64,000 nt of DNA from Siphonodentalium dalli (Eukaryota > Mollusca > Scaphopoda > Gadilida > Siphonodentaliidae). Made by a program: the position numbers and the translations under genes. The notes below the pieces were generated by a model that had not been told where the DNA came from, ran no database searches, and worked only from the letters and a program-made list of their open reading frames with translations. Of this stretch, positions 24,171-35,835 are shown in pieces (the first letter of the stretch is position 1; the number at the start of each line of letters is the position of its first letter). Where the stretch lies: NCBI GenBank assembly GCA_032622095.1, contig CP136069.1:4760976-4824975 (forward strand), given 5' to 3'.

Positions 24171-24488
24171 CATCACAGCTACCCCCCTCCCCCCCCACCC
24201 CACCTCCTGTCCCTGCCACACCACGCTGTACCATACCATATTATCTCTGCCTAGTTCACCCATTAAAATCCTTGTTTTTATCACAGCTGTAAGAGTAACA
24301 CAATACACTGGCCTTGCTCTGCAGATCTGTTTGTCCAGTCATTATAAACTAATTATCTCAATGTCCACATCTCTGGGAAACATACTGGTAGCTGATAGTG
24401 GGTTGCATGAATGAAATTTAATCCCATGTTTATCTCAGATACAAATTAGCTGTTTGACAGTTTAAAGTTTATTTTTACTATTAATATT

Positions 24489-24650
24489 AACCATTTCATG
24501 ACCAGAGCTGTGCTGGTGCAGCAATGAAGACCCTGTGCTTGTGCATTCTCTTATATATGCAAGTCTCCCATGGGGAGCCTCCCATATAAAATAGAATGCA
24601 CTGGCTTTCAAGGTCATGGAAATTTTGTTAGGCCAATGTAGTCAGGCATT
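24489..24650. mobile_element. TTAA element, family C, truncated copy 2
   Basis: Left end TTAACCATTTCATGACC, then CCCTGTGCTTGTGCATTCTC and one degenerate hairpin (CTCCCATGGGGAG loop). The sequence ends within the spacer at TTTGTTAGGCCAATG. Confidence 0.7.
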
Positions 24651-24750
24651 CAAATAAATAATGTATGTCCTATTTCCAGAGGGATGTCCCCACAGTGTTG
24701 GGGGGGGGGGGGGGGTGGGTGATTTACAGATCTGTTCAATGAAATGTAAT

Positions 24751-25150
24751 TTTTAGCTCACCTGAGACGAAGCTATAGTCATCACTTCTCATCTGTCACC
24801 TGTTCATCTGTCTGTCCGTCCATCCATCTGTCAACAATTCTTTGAACATCTTCTCTAGATCATAAGACTGAATGGGTTCATATTTGGTGTGTATGTTCCC
24901 TAGGTGACTCACATTCAGGTTTGTTCAAATGAGGTCACTCTGTCAAATGGTTGTGAAGCCAGGGCCATAACTCTTGCCCTCCATAGTAATTCTTAAAAAC
25001 AACTTCTTCTCATGTACCATCGGGTTGAATGGGTTCATATTTGGTATGAAGTGTCCTTGGGTGACTGGAGTTCAGATTTGTTCAAATGGGGTCACTTGGT
25101 CAATTGTGGGCTGAGCCAGGAAGATAACTCCAAATTTTTTTTTTTTAGAT
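24751..25150. repeat. TAGCTCACCTGAG element, copy 2
   Basis: TTTTAGCTCACCTGAGACG at the start, then three ~165-bp body segments ending in ATAACTCCAAATTTTTTT. It follows a short poly-G tract near 24700. Confidence 0.72.
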
Positions 25151-25990
25151 TTAACTCCTGAGCATGGAGTTAAATCTAAAGAAATTAACGGAAAAAAAAC
25201 ATTTAAAAAAAAATTTCATAAAACTTTTATTTTTTATTTTAAAATTTAATTTTGAAAAACTAACTGCATTATAGTACATCGGCTCATTTAGTTGAAACCC
25301 GTCCAGGGGTCTGGGAGAAAAATCATTAACAGATTGTTACCCTTGCCAATGAGGGTTCAAAGTAGGTATATGTACCCCTGTTACAAATGTTTCTTAAACA
25401 TTTCTAAGGCCAAATTTTTTTTTTTTTTGCTCCACTGATTTTTTTAACCTTGTTTTGGTAGGGTCGGTCGGGAAAAAATAAAAAATAAAAATGTTTGAAT
25501 CTTTTTTTTTTTTTTGGACATTCGCTAAGGTGGTAACTGTGTCTTTATAATTTTCTGTCAGTCATTTATAGAGAACACTTTTTGGATGTATATCACAAAA
25601 TTCAAATCCAGCACTATTATTTGAAACAGTAGCTCAGATTATTGAATAATATTGAAAAAATCCAGAAATCCAGAGTTTGTTTTTGTTCAACATTTTAATT
25701 ATTGAAAAAATGGACTCCCCCATTCAGTTATAATGTATACATTGAAAACGTCCATTATTCATCTGGATGGATGTCATGGAAAAATAAGTAGCCGACAGTT
25801 AATATACATGTATTTGCAGAAGGATTCCTATTAGTTGGTGGGAAATGTTCAGATAATAAGTTTAGAACTTGTTGAACTTATTATCTGAACATTTCCTAAG
25901 GAATCTACTTGTCTGGTCAATGAGTATTTAGTATAGAGAGGGTTAATACACACATGGGAATGGTGAGATTAGTGGTAGTGATAATCAGTG
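25151..25990. other. AT-rich intronic sequence with one hairpin
   Basis: Homopolymer A/T runs dominate. The CCGTCCAGGGGTCTGGGAG segment near 25300 resembles the inverse of the Helitron-like start region at 20600. GGAAATGTTCAGATAATAAG (25842) pairs with its inverse ending near 25899. No exon seen. Confidence 0.55.
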
Positions 25991-27707
25991 AATGTGTACA
26001 TGTAACTTGAGCAAACCCACATACTCATTAGTTTGTCATTCCTATCTAAGAAACCTTGTGGACTGTTATTGTCTTCGTCATCTTCTGAGTTCTGCTGCAA
26101 GAAATAATGATCGAACATCTAGAGACTCAACATTAGCACTATTTATCGATTTTTCAAAGGCTTTTGACTCAATCGATCACGAAATTCTTCTCTCAAAACT
26201 ATCTCATTATGGAATTATAGGCCTGACAAATGATTGGTTTCGTAGTTATTTATATAATAGACAACAATGTGTATATTTCAAAAATTCCCTGTCTGAAACT
26301 TTACAAGTAAATTGTGGTGTACCACAAGGGTCTATTTTAGGACCACTGCTCTTTCTTATTTATGTGAACGATATGAAAAATGCAACAACCCTATCAGTAC
26401 TTTCATATGCGTGAATTAGAATTATATATGAACACTGAACTAGAAAACTTTAACCAATGGTGTTCTGCAAACTATCTGCAAATAAATCCATCTAAATGTA
26501 AATATCTCCTCCTACATCCTATGAACAATTCTCATAGAGGTAACAACTTAACAATTCGAATCAACGAAACAGAAATAACTCAGGTTGGCAACAATAGATC
26601 TGAAAAATCAGTTACTTATCTAGGCATAAAATTAGATGAAAATTTGAAATTCCATCAACATATAAATTCTGTGTGTGCTAAAATTAGCAGTACGAATTAC
26701 TCTCTCAACAAAATCAAGCATTTTTTACCACGTGAAGCACTGAAATCCTTATATTTTTCATTAGTTCACAGCCATTTGATATACCGGTATGCAATTCAAA
26801 TATGGGGAAATTCAAATAAAAAACACAATGTTTTCAAACTTCAGAAAAAAGCAATGCGCATAATTAATAATAAGAAATATAAAAGCCACACTGACCCACT
26901 GTTCAAAAATATGGAAATTCTAAAATTTGCTGATCTGCATAACTTACATGCAAATCTCCTAATACACGATTGGTTTCACAATCAACTACCAAGTTCATTT
27001 CAAAACTTTTTCACAATTTTACAAAATAATACTCGTCAGAATGGAATGCTAACGTCTGGAATACCTAAGAGTGTTTTCTCAGAAGATTTACCAGAACATA
27101 ATTTTCCAAATATATGGAATCATTTAGAAGATAGACTTAAAAATATCCCAACAAGACCAATGTTTAAAAACGACTATTCTCGAACGATCCTATCTACTTA
27201 CCAAATGAAACCAAAATGTACATACAATAGATGTCCTGACTGTGCTCATGAGTAATCTTCTTAATTTAGTTTACCAATATAGTAATACCGGTAGTTGAAT
27301 AATGGTTCCCTAAAAATTAATACCCTAAAAAAAAAAAAGTATTTACCATCCCCCATCTTATTCCATTTCATCTCATTGCAAACCTCAATCATGAACGACC
27401 TATGACCTCATCTCCTCAAAACATTGCATAGATATATTATACATTCTATGTTATTAGCTGAGCGATGGACGAATATTATTACTAGTATGTTTCTTCTTTT
27501 CGAAACAAATGTAAACATTCTATATATATTTAAGTAATTAACATAATTCTATGATTTCTTTATATCCTCCGGTTTTGGGGACGGCAGGAAGACAGCCTTT
27601 ACAGGTTATGCCCTCCCCAATAACTCATTGTCTGTATAAATTAATTGTGTAAAAATATATGTTATATTGAGTTATGAATAAAAAATCATAGTCATAGTCA
27701 TAGTCAT
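25991..27707 (+). mobile_element. 5'-truncated LINE with internal deletion
   Basis: Begins inside the RT domain, continues through thumb and C-terminal region, 3' UTR and AATAAAAAATCATAG, and ends in a (TCATAG)n tail (about 27686-27707). Different family from the LINEs at 3894 and 36202. The simple-repeat tail is in line with CR1/Jockey-group elements; the clade was not tested. Confidence 0.85.
25992..27255 (+). pseudogene. LINE reverse transcriptase remnant lacking the ADD motif
   Basis: 25992-26414 encodes FIDFSKAFDSIDHE (residues 51-64), DWFRSYLYNRQQ and GVPQGSILGPLL, ending at VLSYA and a stop. 26380-27255 continues one frame over with TELENFNQWCSANYLQINPS, TYLGIKLDENLKF and a C-terminal CTYNRCPDC. 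The segment expected between, with the second catalytic block (ADDT and its surroundings, roughly 30-40 residues), is missing at about 26409. That is an internal deletion together with a frame change. The protein could not be active. Everything before RT block 3 is absent. Confidence 0.85.
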
Positions 27708-27998
27708 AAAGATCACCATAAATTCCCAGGAATACAAAATGTATTCTAAAGGCCATTTCAAGTTTTAAAGAGATGTCAAGATTTATAGAAAGCATACAGG
27801 TATTTTAGTGGCCAACACATAAACTCAAGCTGACTTCTCAGTTTTCATCTTGGATGTAGTTCTAATCAGTGAAATGTGGTTAGATAATTTGTTACTGATA
27901 AGCAGAAACAGTTAAACGTCGGCTGTGAAAATAAAAATAAAAATTATATATGATTTTTATTTCCTTGTTGGGCCACAGAAAACAGGGTCCGCGGATCC
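27708..27998. other. Intronic sequence, nothing recognised
   Basis: No repeats, palindromes or exon-like stretches were noticed between the LINE tail and the next TTAA element. Confidence 0.5.
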
Positions 27999-28002
27999 TT
28001 AA

Positions 28003-28459
28003 CCCTTTACCCAACAAACCGGCCAAAAACGCCCAAATAAAGCTTCAACAGCCTAAAATATATTCGGTCTGTCTCAATAACACCATACAAATATGGATAT
28101 CATTGGAACCGGTTCATTGACCACATTGTGATGGTTACAGTTATGCCCTGTGCCAATGCATTCTCTTATATATGCGAGTCGACCATAGGTCGCCTCGCAT
28201 ATATAAGAGAATGCATTGGCCTAAAAAAATTCTTTTTTTAACACTTTTTACCATTTTTCTTACATTCTTTAACAATTTTGTAATTTTTTCTTACATATTT
28301 TAACAATTTTTATAATATTTTTCTACATTCTTTTGACAATTTTATCATATTTAATATGTGTTAAGCCAATGCATTCTCTTATATATGCGAGGCGACCTAT
28401 GGTCGACTCGCATATATAAGAGAATGCATTGGAACAGGACCGTTCTGTTGGGTAAAGGG
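28003..28459. mobile_element. TTAA element, family A, copy 5 (complete)
   Basis: TTAA at 27999-28002 and 28460-28463; ends CCCTTTACCCAACA and TGTTGGGTAAAGGG. Hairpins at 28152-28220 and about 28365-28433. The spacer is longer than in other copies because an ACATTCTTTAACAATTTT motif is repeated. Confidence 0.9.
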
Positions 28460-28463
28460 TTAA

Positions 28464-28935
28464 AGCAGTAAAACAATAAAGTTTGTCCTAATGCCTCAAT
28501 GTTATTTGAGAAGTCATCTCTTTCACTAATAATATAAAGCTTGTATGTCTGCCATTCTCACTAATGTCTCCTGTGTATGAAATGAGATCTTATCTTATCT
28601 GACAGCCTTTGATAAACAAATGTTTATTTGTGCCATTCATTTCAATTTAAATTACATTAATTCCCATGTGCTGTGTTGTTGTACATTTGTACAGGCAAGT
28701 GTTATATTATGTTTATATAGTCTATTGACTTCCTTTCATCTATTATAATGATGTGGCTATTTATTATGCTGATGGTTTCCAAGGAACAATGTTGATCTTC
28801 CCTTAATTGTGTAACATATTTGAATGAAAATGAACCCACTTCAACTTCTATAATATACCATTTGAGATTACTAGATTAATGGATCTCATAGATTGGGATT
28901 TACATTTGGTTCAAATAGGGGCAGAAATAGGAGAT
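28464..28935. other. Intronic sequence between two TTAA elements
   Basis: No gene or element recognised. The last 60 bp (GATCTCATAGATTGGG, GGGGCAGAAATAGGAG) belong to a dispersed repeat also found near 56815 and 60995. Confidence 0.55.
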
Positions 28936-28939
28936 TTAA

Positions 28940-29327
28940 CCCTTTACCCAACAGAACGGCCCTGTGCCAATGCATTCTCTTATATATGCGAGTCGACCAT
29001 AGGTCGCCTCGCATATATAAGAGAATGCATTGGCTTAACACATTAAAAATTATAAAATTGTTAAAGAATATTAATGTAAGAAAAAATGGTAAAAAAAGTT
29101 TTTTTTTAGGCCAATGCATTCTCTTATATAAGAGAGGCGACCTATGGTCGACTCGCATATATAAGAGAATGCATTGGCACAGGGCATAACTGTAACCATC
29201 ACAATGTGGTCAATGAGCCGGTTCCAATGATATCCATATTTGTATGGTTCTATTGAGACAGACTGAAGATATTTTAGGCTGTTGAAGCTTTATTTGGCCA
29301 GTTTTGGCCGGTTTGTTGGGTAAAGGG
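28940..29327. mobile_element. TTAA element, family A, copy 6 (complete)
   Basis: TTAA at 28936-28939 and 29328-29331; ends CCCTTTACCCAACAG and TGTTGGGTAAAGGG; hairpins at 28966-29034 and about 29110-29178. Related host sequence without the insert exists at about 56865 (GAGATTTAACTCTCAACC), which supports a TTAA target. Confidence 0.9.
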
Positions 29328-30318
29328 TTAACACTCCCGCACCCACCCTGTCTATGCTGTGAATTCATGTCTGGTACTGGTACATGTATATAGATTCCTA
29401 TATTACATGTAATAATTTAACACTCCCGCACCCACCCTGTCTATGCTGTGAATTCAAGTCTGGTACTGGTACATGTATATAGATTCCTATATTACATGTA
29501 ATAATTTAACACTCCCGCACCCACCCTGTCTATGCTGTGAATTCATGTCTGGTACTGGTACATGTATATAGATTCCTATATTACATGTAATAATTTAACA
29601 CTCCCGCACCCACCCTGTCTATGCTGTGAATTCAAGTCTGGTACTGGTACATGTATATAGATTCCTATATTACATGTAATAATTTAACACTCCCGCACCC
29701 ACCCTGTCTATGCTGTGAATTCATGTCTGGTACTGGTACATGTATATAGATTCCTATATTACATGTAATAATTTAACACTCCCGCACCCACCCTGTCTAT
29801 GCTGTGAATTCAAGTCTGGTACTGGTACATGTACATGTATATAGATTCCTATATTACATGTAATAATTTAACACTCCCGCACCCACCCTGTCTATGCTGT
29901 GAATTCAAGTCTGGTACTGGTACATGTATATAGATTCCTATATTACATGTAATAATTTAACACTCCCGCACCCACCCTGTCTATGCTGTGAATTCAAGTC
30001 TGGTACTGGTACATGTACATGTATATAGATTCCTATATTACATGTAATAATTTAACACTCCCGCACCCACCCTGTCTATGCTGTGAATTCATGTCTGGTA
30101 CTGGTACATGTATATAGATTCCTATATTACATGTAATAATTTAACACTCCCGCACCCACCCTGTCTATGCTGTGAATTCATGTCTGGTACTGGTACATGT
30201 ATATAGATTCCTATATTACATGTAATAATTTAACACTCCCGCACCCACCCTGTCTATGCTGTGAATTCATGTCTGGTACTGGTACATGTATATAGATTCC
30301 TATATTACATGTAATAAT
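29328..30318. repeat. 89-bp minisatellite, 11 units
   Basis: The unit includes CACTCCCGCACCCACCCTG, TATGCTGTGAATTCA, GTCTGGTACTGGTAC and ATTACATGTAATAATTTA. The first six units alternate TTCATGTC and TTCAAGTC, a 178-bp dimer; two units (near 29826 and 30012) carry an extra ACATGT. The first unit abuts the TTAA element, so the array grew from its flank. A single diverged relative is near 56870. Confidence 0.95.
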
Positions 30319-30735
30319 TTTGATATATATTCATATTTTCAGTAAGGTCTTGATAAATGTCCAACAGTTGGAGATCTTGATGTACCAGTTGTAATTTAGT
30401 TTGGTCCAGTTGGGAGGTAATGACCAATGATCTATTGGGGGGAAAGGGGATGGATTTGCAGTTAGAAATTTCAAGGTTACAGACACCTCCATATCCCCTT
30501 CCACTGTTCATCGCCCTCTACCTGTGTCCCATTTAGAACTATTTGTTTTAAAGTTCTTTGACAAGTACTGACTACTGTAGTCTTCAGAGTCCCAGTCTTC
30601 TCCGTCTATACATTCTGGTGAGCGACCCACAGTCATTGACTGTCTTGTTTTATCAATTATAGAGAGGTGGGGCGCTGTAAAAATAAATTCCATGTTCCAA
30701 TCCAAAATGCAGAATTTAAGCCACATTCCTAGAAA
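30319..30735. other. Intronic sequence with a dispersed-repeat segment
   Basis: 30590-30645 (CAGTCTTCTCCGTC, TCTGGTGAGCGACCC, GTCATTGACTGTCTTG) recurs near 57735-57795 and 61680-61745. Otherwise nothing recognised. Confidence 0.6.
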
Positions 30736-30736
30736 T

Positions 30737-30845
30737 CAGTGAGAGCTTTCCGATGAATGGCAACAAGCCATATTTCCGACTAAATCCTGAACAATTACCC
30801 ATAATTCTGCTGTGGTTAAGGAGTCGATTATTTAGGGCATTACTG
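30737..30845. mobile_element. Single-arm CAGT...ACTG MITE copy
   Basis: CAGTGAGAGCTTTCCGATG to GGGCATTACTG + TA. Like the copies at 23353 and 34946, it begins at the fold-back centre. Confidence 0.8.
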
Positions 30846-31185
30846 TATGGTGCACCAATGCTTCTTCTAATTTTCTTCCCACTTTAATTCAGTTCACCAG
30901 CATCTGTACAATTCCCTCCCCCTGAACATAGAATTAACATCTAGAAACCTCACCACATTACTATGCTCTGCATCAATGCCTCTTTTCATTTCCTGCCCAC
31001 TCTAAACCATTTCACCAGCATTTGTGCACCCATTCAGCTGTTTTTAATTGTACCAAACTCTCATTAAAATGGCGTGTGTCAGTGAACATGATAGGCTTAA
31101 ACAACTGAAAAGTTTAAATTACTTATTTATAGTCCGGACCAATTTTTTTTTGTAAAATCAGATCAAATGTGTGCTGCTTTTTTTT
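30846..31185. repeat. Dispersed ~340-bp repeat, copy 2
   Basis: Same sequence as 23444-23786 (GGTGCACCAATGCTTC, CACCAGCATCTGTAC, AGTGAACATGATAGGCTT), with small indels. Confidence 0.8.
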
Positions 31186-31257
31186 TTATCAAATATAGAG
31201 GTGGGGGGGGGGGGGCTGTAAAAGTAAATTCCAAGTTCCAATCTCCAATCCAAAATG

Positions 31258-31480
31258 CAGACCATAGGTCGCCTCGCATATATAAGAGAATGCATTGGCC
31301 TAACAAAATTTTAGAATTTTTTTTATAAATTTTTCTTACATTCTTTAACAATTTTTATCATTTTCTATTATATTTTTTTTAATATTCTTTAACAATTTTT
31401 ATCATTTTTTATAATGATTTCTTACAATCTATTTAAACAATTTTTTATCATTATTTTATCATTATTTGTACATTCTGTTA
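31258..31480. mobile_element. Fragment of a double-hairpin element
   Basis: Starts mid-hairpin (ACCATAGGTCGCCTCGC ... GAATGCATTGGCC) and continues through spacer with four TTCTTACATTCTTTAACA-like motifs. Both ends are lost. Confidence 0.75.
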
Positions 31481-32301
31481 AGTATAAAAGGAGATGGTCC
31501 CATAAATGACCGGATTTAGTGTACATGCAGTACCCATTTAAGCCACATTCCTAGAAATTAGAAGCTAATTATTTCCCCATTGTCCACACCCCATGTTCAG
31601 GTGCACTGGGTTAACAACACACTCCACTCTGCACCAATGGTTCTTTTCAGTTTCTTCCCGCCTTAAACCAGTTCACAAGCATCTAACAATAGGTTGCTGG
31701 ACAATTTAAGTTTTTTGCACACAGGATATAATAACTAATACTACTACTGCATATCCACTTAAATTCAAATTCTCCAGTCATAAAGAAACCAGATGGCAAA
31801 TTTTACACTCTTATCAATGGATCAAAGGCCCCTCTTTGTGCTTTACTATATTGCTGTAAGATGTGGTATATTTATTCCCGCATTATTTAAAGGTTACAGT
31901 GAAGTAATTGTTTCCCATAGGCCTCCATACTAACGTTTAACAGCCTACTGATGTCAATATATACCATAAGTGTGGAAGGCATATATTACTATGAAAGACT
32001 GTCATCTATGCAAACTTTTTGAAAGAAAAAAAATTTATATTGCCAATCATGACCTTTACATTTAAATTTATATTGCCAATCATGACCTTTACATTTAAAT
32101 TTATATTGCCAATCATGACCTTTACATTTAAATTTTGTGTTTTTGAAAGTAGCGTCAGGATCGCAGTAAAAAAATATTGATATTTTACACCTCACACTGA
32201 AAATTTCAAACATGAAAGCACAACATTGGTCATTTTTAATTCAAGCAGGAATGATTTCCTTCATTTTTTATCTATAAATATAAACTATCCAATTAAACAA
32301 T
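31481..32301. other. Intronic sequence with a small tandem repeat
   Basis: Three copies of a 34-bp unit (TTATATTGCCAATCATGACC, TTTACATTTAAAT) at 32034-32135. 31560-31710 is a decayed relative of the 340-bp dispersed repeat. No exon seen. Confidence 0.6.
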
Positions 32302-33252
32302 CGGGGGGGGGGGGGGGGGGGGGGCAGTGTGTATTAAACAATCGGGGGGGGGGGGACTGTGTGTATTAAACAATTGGGGGGGGGGAGTGTGTATTAAACA
32401 ATCAGGGGGGGGGGCAGTGTGTATTAAACAATTGGGGGGGCAGTGTGTATTAAACAACCGGGGGGGGGGGGGGGGGGGGCAGTGTATTAAACAATCGGGG
32501 GAGGGGGAGGGGGGGGGCAGTGTGTATTAAACAATCAGGGGGGGGAACAGTGTGTATTAAACAATCGGGGGTGGGCAGTGTATTAAACAATCGGGGGGGG
32601 GAACAGTGTGTATTAAACAATCGGGGTGGGGGACAGTGAATTAAACAATCGAGGGGGGGGGGGCAGTGTGTATTAAACAATTGGGGGGGGGGGCAGTGTG
32701 TATTAAACAACCGGGGGGGGGGGGGGGCAGTGTATTAAACAATCGGGGGAGGGGGGGACAGTGTGTATTAGACAATCAGGGGTGGGGGGAACAGTGTGTA
32801 TTAAACAATCGGGGGTGGGCAGTGTATTAAACAATTGGGGGGGGGGGAACAGTGTGTATTAAACAATCGGGGGGGGGGGGGACAGTGTATTAAACAATCG
32901 GGGGGGGGGGGGGGGGGCAGTGTGTATTAAACAATTGGGGGGGGCAGTGTGTATTAAACAACCGGGGGGGGGGGGGGCAGTGTATTAAACAATCGGGGGA
33001 GGGGGGGACAGTGTGTATTAAACAATCAGGGGTGGGGGGAACAGTGTGTATTAAACAATCGGGGGTGGGCAGTGTATTAAACAATTGGGGGGGGAACAGT
33101 GTGTATTAAACAATCGGGGGGGGGGGGGGGTGTATTAAACAATCGGGGGGGGGGGGGCAGTGTGTATTATTGGGGGGTGGACAGTGTGTATTAAACAATC
33201 GGGGGGGGGGGGGCAGTGTGTATTAAACAATCGAGGTGGGGGAAACAGTGTG
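32302..33252. repeat. Poly-G-rich minisatellite, about 30 units
   Basis: Units of CAGTGTGTATTAAACAATC followed by 6-20 G. G-run length varies unit by unit. A larger block recurs: the order of units at about 32440-32600 is repeated at about 32690-32840 and 32930-33080. Such runs are prone to sequencing failure, and the assembly breaks 40 bp later. Confidence 0.93.
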
Positions 33253-33293
33253 TATTTGGTACTCTCTTTCATCTTGGTCCAAAATCCGTTGGC

Positions 33294-33393
33294 NNNNNNN
33301 NNNNNNNNNNNNNNNNNNNNNNNNNNNNNNNNNNNNNNNNNNNNNNNNNNNNNNNNNNNNNNNNNNNNNNNNNNNNNNNNNNNNNNNNNNNNN
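33294..33393. other. Assembly gap (100 N)
   Basis: Exactly 100 N, a conventional placeholder for a gap of unknown size, so distances across it are not meaningful. Confidence 0.98.
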
Positions 33394-33526
33394 ATAATTT
33401 ATAATAATGTGATACATTGATGGAAAGAGCTCTTAATGTATCACATTATTATAATAAAAGAGCTCTAAGTTAATGTATCACATTATTATAATCAATAAAT
33501 TTGAAAAATGATCAAGGAAATATGGT

Positions 33527-33559
33527 TTGATACAAAAATCGGACTTGGCACTGAAAGGG
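33527..33559. mobile_element. TTAA family B terminal fragment (copy A)
   Basis: CAAAAATCGGACTTGGC and ACTGAAAGGG + TTAA match the end region of family B. Beyond it lies a different palindrome (TATAATAATGTGATACATT and its inverse, 33402-33490). The same arrangement is in copy B at about 41415-41585. Confidence 0.65.
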
Positions 33560-33766
33560 TTAAAACCTCCCTCCTCCTACTTAGATCCTGTACAAAATTC
33601 TGTTGAAAATTTCAGCCGGAAAAATAGGCTGTGACTGGTAATGAATATTATAGTACGTGGCTTTTAGACTAAGTATTGAATATTTGTGGGCGAAGTCAGC
33701 TGGTTAAGTTGGAAGTTTAAAGATACAAAAATCAACTGGATTCATCCCCTCCCCAAAACATAAACC

Positions 33767-34232
33767 CTCATACCACATGTCTGCGACCCGTTAACTATAA
33801 ACCCTCATACCACATGTCTGCGACCCGTTAACTATAAACCCTCATACCACATGTCTGCCCCACATAAACCCTCATACCACATGTCTGCCCCTGTTAAACC
33901 CTCATACCACATGTCTGCCCAAAACATAAACCCTCATACCACATGTCTGCCCCTGTTAAACCCTCATACCACATGTCAGCCCCACATAAACCACTCATAC
34001 CACATGTCTGCCCAAAACATAAACCCTCATACCACATGTCTGCCCCTGTTAACTATAAACCCTCATACCACATGTCTGCCCCTGTTAACTATAAACCCTC
34101 ATACCACATGTCTGCCCCTGTTAACTATAAACCCTCATACCACATGTCTGCCCCTGTTAACTATAAACCCTCATACCACATGTCTGCCCCTGTTAACTAT
34201 AAACCCTCATACCACATGTCTGCCCCTGTTTA
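33767..34232. repeat. 30/36-bp minisatellite in copy A
   Basis: The unit is AAACCCTCATACCACATG + TCTGCCCC, with or without TGTTAACTAT. Six full-length MSAPVNYKPSYH-type units occur here against eight in copy B, so the copy number differs between the two segments. Confidence 0.93.
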
Positions 34233-34261
34233 CTATAGATACTTACCAGAAGATGAAGTCT

Positions 34262-34510
34262 TAAGCAGAACGAGGGTCCCCCAGATCAGAGGGTGAATTT
34301 AGTGATGCTAGCCAGCCGGCAGTGGTATCCTCACTAAATTCACCTTCTGGGGATTAAAGAAACTTTCGAGAGAAGATAAGGCCTAAGCAGATTGAGGTCT
34401 CCAGCGGGTGAATTTAGTGATGCTAGCCTGCTATGCGAAATGGCGTCATTAAATTCACCTTCTTGGGACCTCATTTTGCAAAAGACAGGCACACTAAACT
34501 CAGGCCTGAT
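34262..34510. mobile_element. hAT-like MITE fragment (copy A)
   Basis: Right-hand portion of the family: CAGAGGGTGAATTTAGTGAT, CTTTCGAGAGAAGATAAGGC and the terminal ACAGGCACACTAAACTCAGG. It follows the minisatellite directly. Confidence 0.7.
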
Positions 34511-34741
34511 GGCATGAGTGTTCAATAGAATCTGTTAAGATTGGTTTGTTGATGGTTTGTTGTAAAACATGTTATTATTGTGACAGCTAATTAATGTTGA
34601 TCCTTGATGCCACTTCATCCTCAATTCATGAATATTTAAACTAATTTAAACCAGCCAACATTAATTTAAACTTGAGAATAATTAGATAGGATAAATTAGT
34701 TATATATTATAGCAGGAAGGGACCCCCAGGGGATGATATTT

Positions 34742-34940
34742 GTAGCTGTTTAGTGGCAAGCACAATTATATTCTCTTTTATACTTTTGATGTGTTATGTA
34801 AAGAGGAAATATACATGTAGCTGTTTAGTGGCAAGCACAATTATATTCTCTTTTATACTTTTGATGTGTTGTGTAAAGAGGAAATATACATGTAGCTGTT
34901 TAGTGGCAAGCACAATTATATTCTCTTTTATACTTTAGAT
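34742..34940. repeat. 75-bp triplicate in copy A
   Basis: GTAGCTGTTTAGTGGCAAGC starts units at 34742, 34817 and 34892. Also present as three units in copy B (43107 onwards). Confidence 0.9.
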
Positions 34941-34945
34941 GTGTA

Positions 34946-35061
34946 CTCAGTGAGAGCTTTCCGATGAATGGCAACAAGCCATATTTCCGACTAAATCCTG
35001 AAAAGTTACTCATAATTCTGCTGTGGTTTATGGAGTCGATTTAAATTAGGGCATTACTGTA
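34946..35061. mobile_element. Single-arm MITE copy (copy A)
   Basis: CTCAGTGAGAGCTTTCC to GGGCATTACTG + TA, equivalent to 43313-43424 in copy B. Confidence 0.8.
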
Positions 35062-35078
35062 GTTCTAATAATAAGTTG

Positions 35079-35672
35079 CCACACCTTGGGCATCGAACAC
35101 AGACGCTACATCGACCTCGACGAAGAGGACCGAATTTGCGAAACATGCAATGAAATCGACTTTCTTATTTACTGTACTTCTCTGTCAGTCGAGCGCGCCC
35201 CTATTTTACGAGAACATATCACCCAATTTGTTAAACATCCCCAACGAGAAAACTATTTAAAACAAATAATGACCAGTACAGACTCAAAAACTATACGGGC
35301 GCTGGCACACTTCATCCACTGTGGATTGAAAAGGGCTTTGGCAACCAAGTAACGAACTCTTAAATCGAGTGCAACTAAAAAGAAACAAAGATTCTTCGAC
35401 TTGAGACCATGCCAGTCTCCAATTCTGAATGGTATATTTGCCAATCATATGCATATATTATCACAACTTATGGTGGGCATATATATCATATGTATATTAC
35501 ATATATCCATGATTTTATCATCGTATACCGCCATATACCATTGTTGTTACTTCTTAACTTTGTTTCATGTAAGTAATCCGTTTCATTTTGTCTTGTTATT
35601 CTGTGCTCGTGTACATTTGACCGTAGTATGGTGTACCGTACAAATAAACTTGATTGATTGATTGATCTAATA
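35079..35672 (+). mobile_element. LINE 3' fragment (copy A)
   Basis: Only the C-terminal codons (GIEHRRY, RICETCNEID) and the 3' UTR remain, ending AATAAACTTGATTGATTG. It is related to the C-terminus of the LINE at 3894 (GIERGRY, RICENCNE). Compared with copy B it lacks 12 bp (NEEH of the zinc motif, including the His) and has one-base insertions that shift the frame. Confidence 0.82.
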
Positions 35673-35835
35673 ATACTGTATACACCAGCATTATCAGCTG
35701 ATCCCAATTGATGGTGAATCCTTGTTTTCATTGATTCGTTGCATAGGCACTTTGTGAAATTCAAACTTTTTGGGGTTGTTCCACATGTTGTGGACACAAT
35801 TTTCGCAATTGGAACTAGCGAAATATTATTACAGT

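Noticed and set aside
8517-29189. Reading frames with CQCILLYMR.D..S.RIYKRMHW in many places
   Set aside because: These are translations of the shared hairpin stem, which is open in both directions because it is palindromic.
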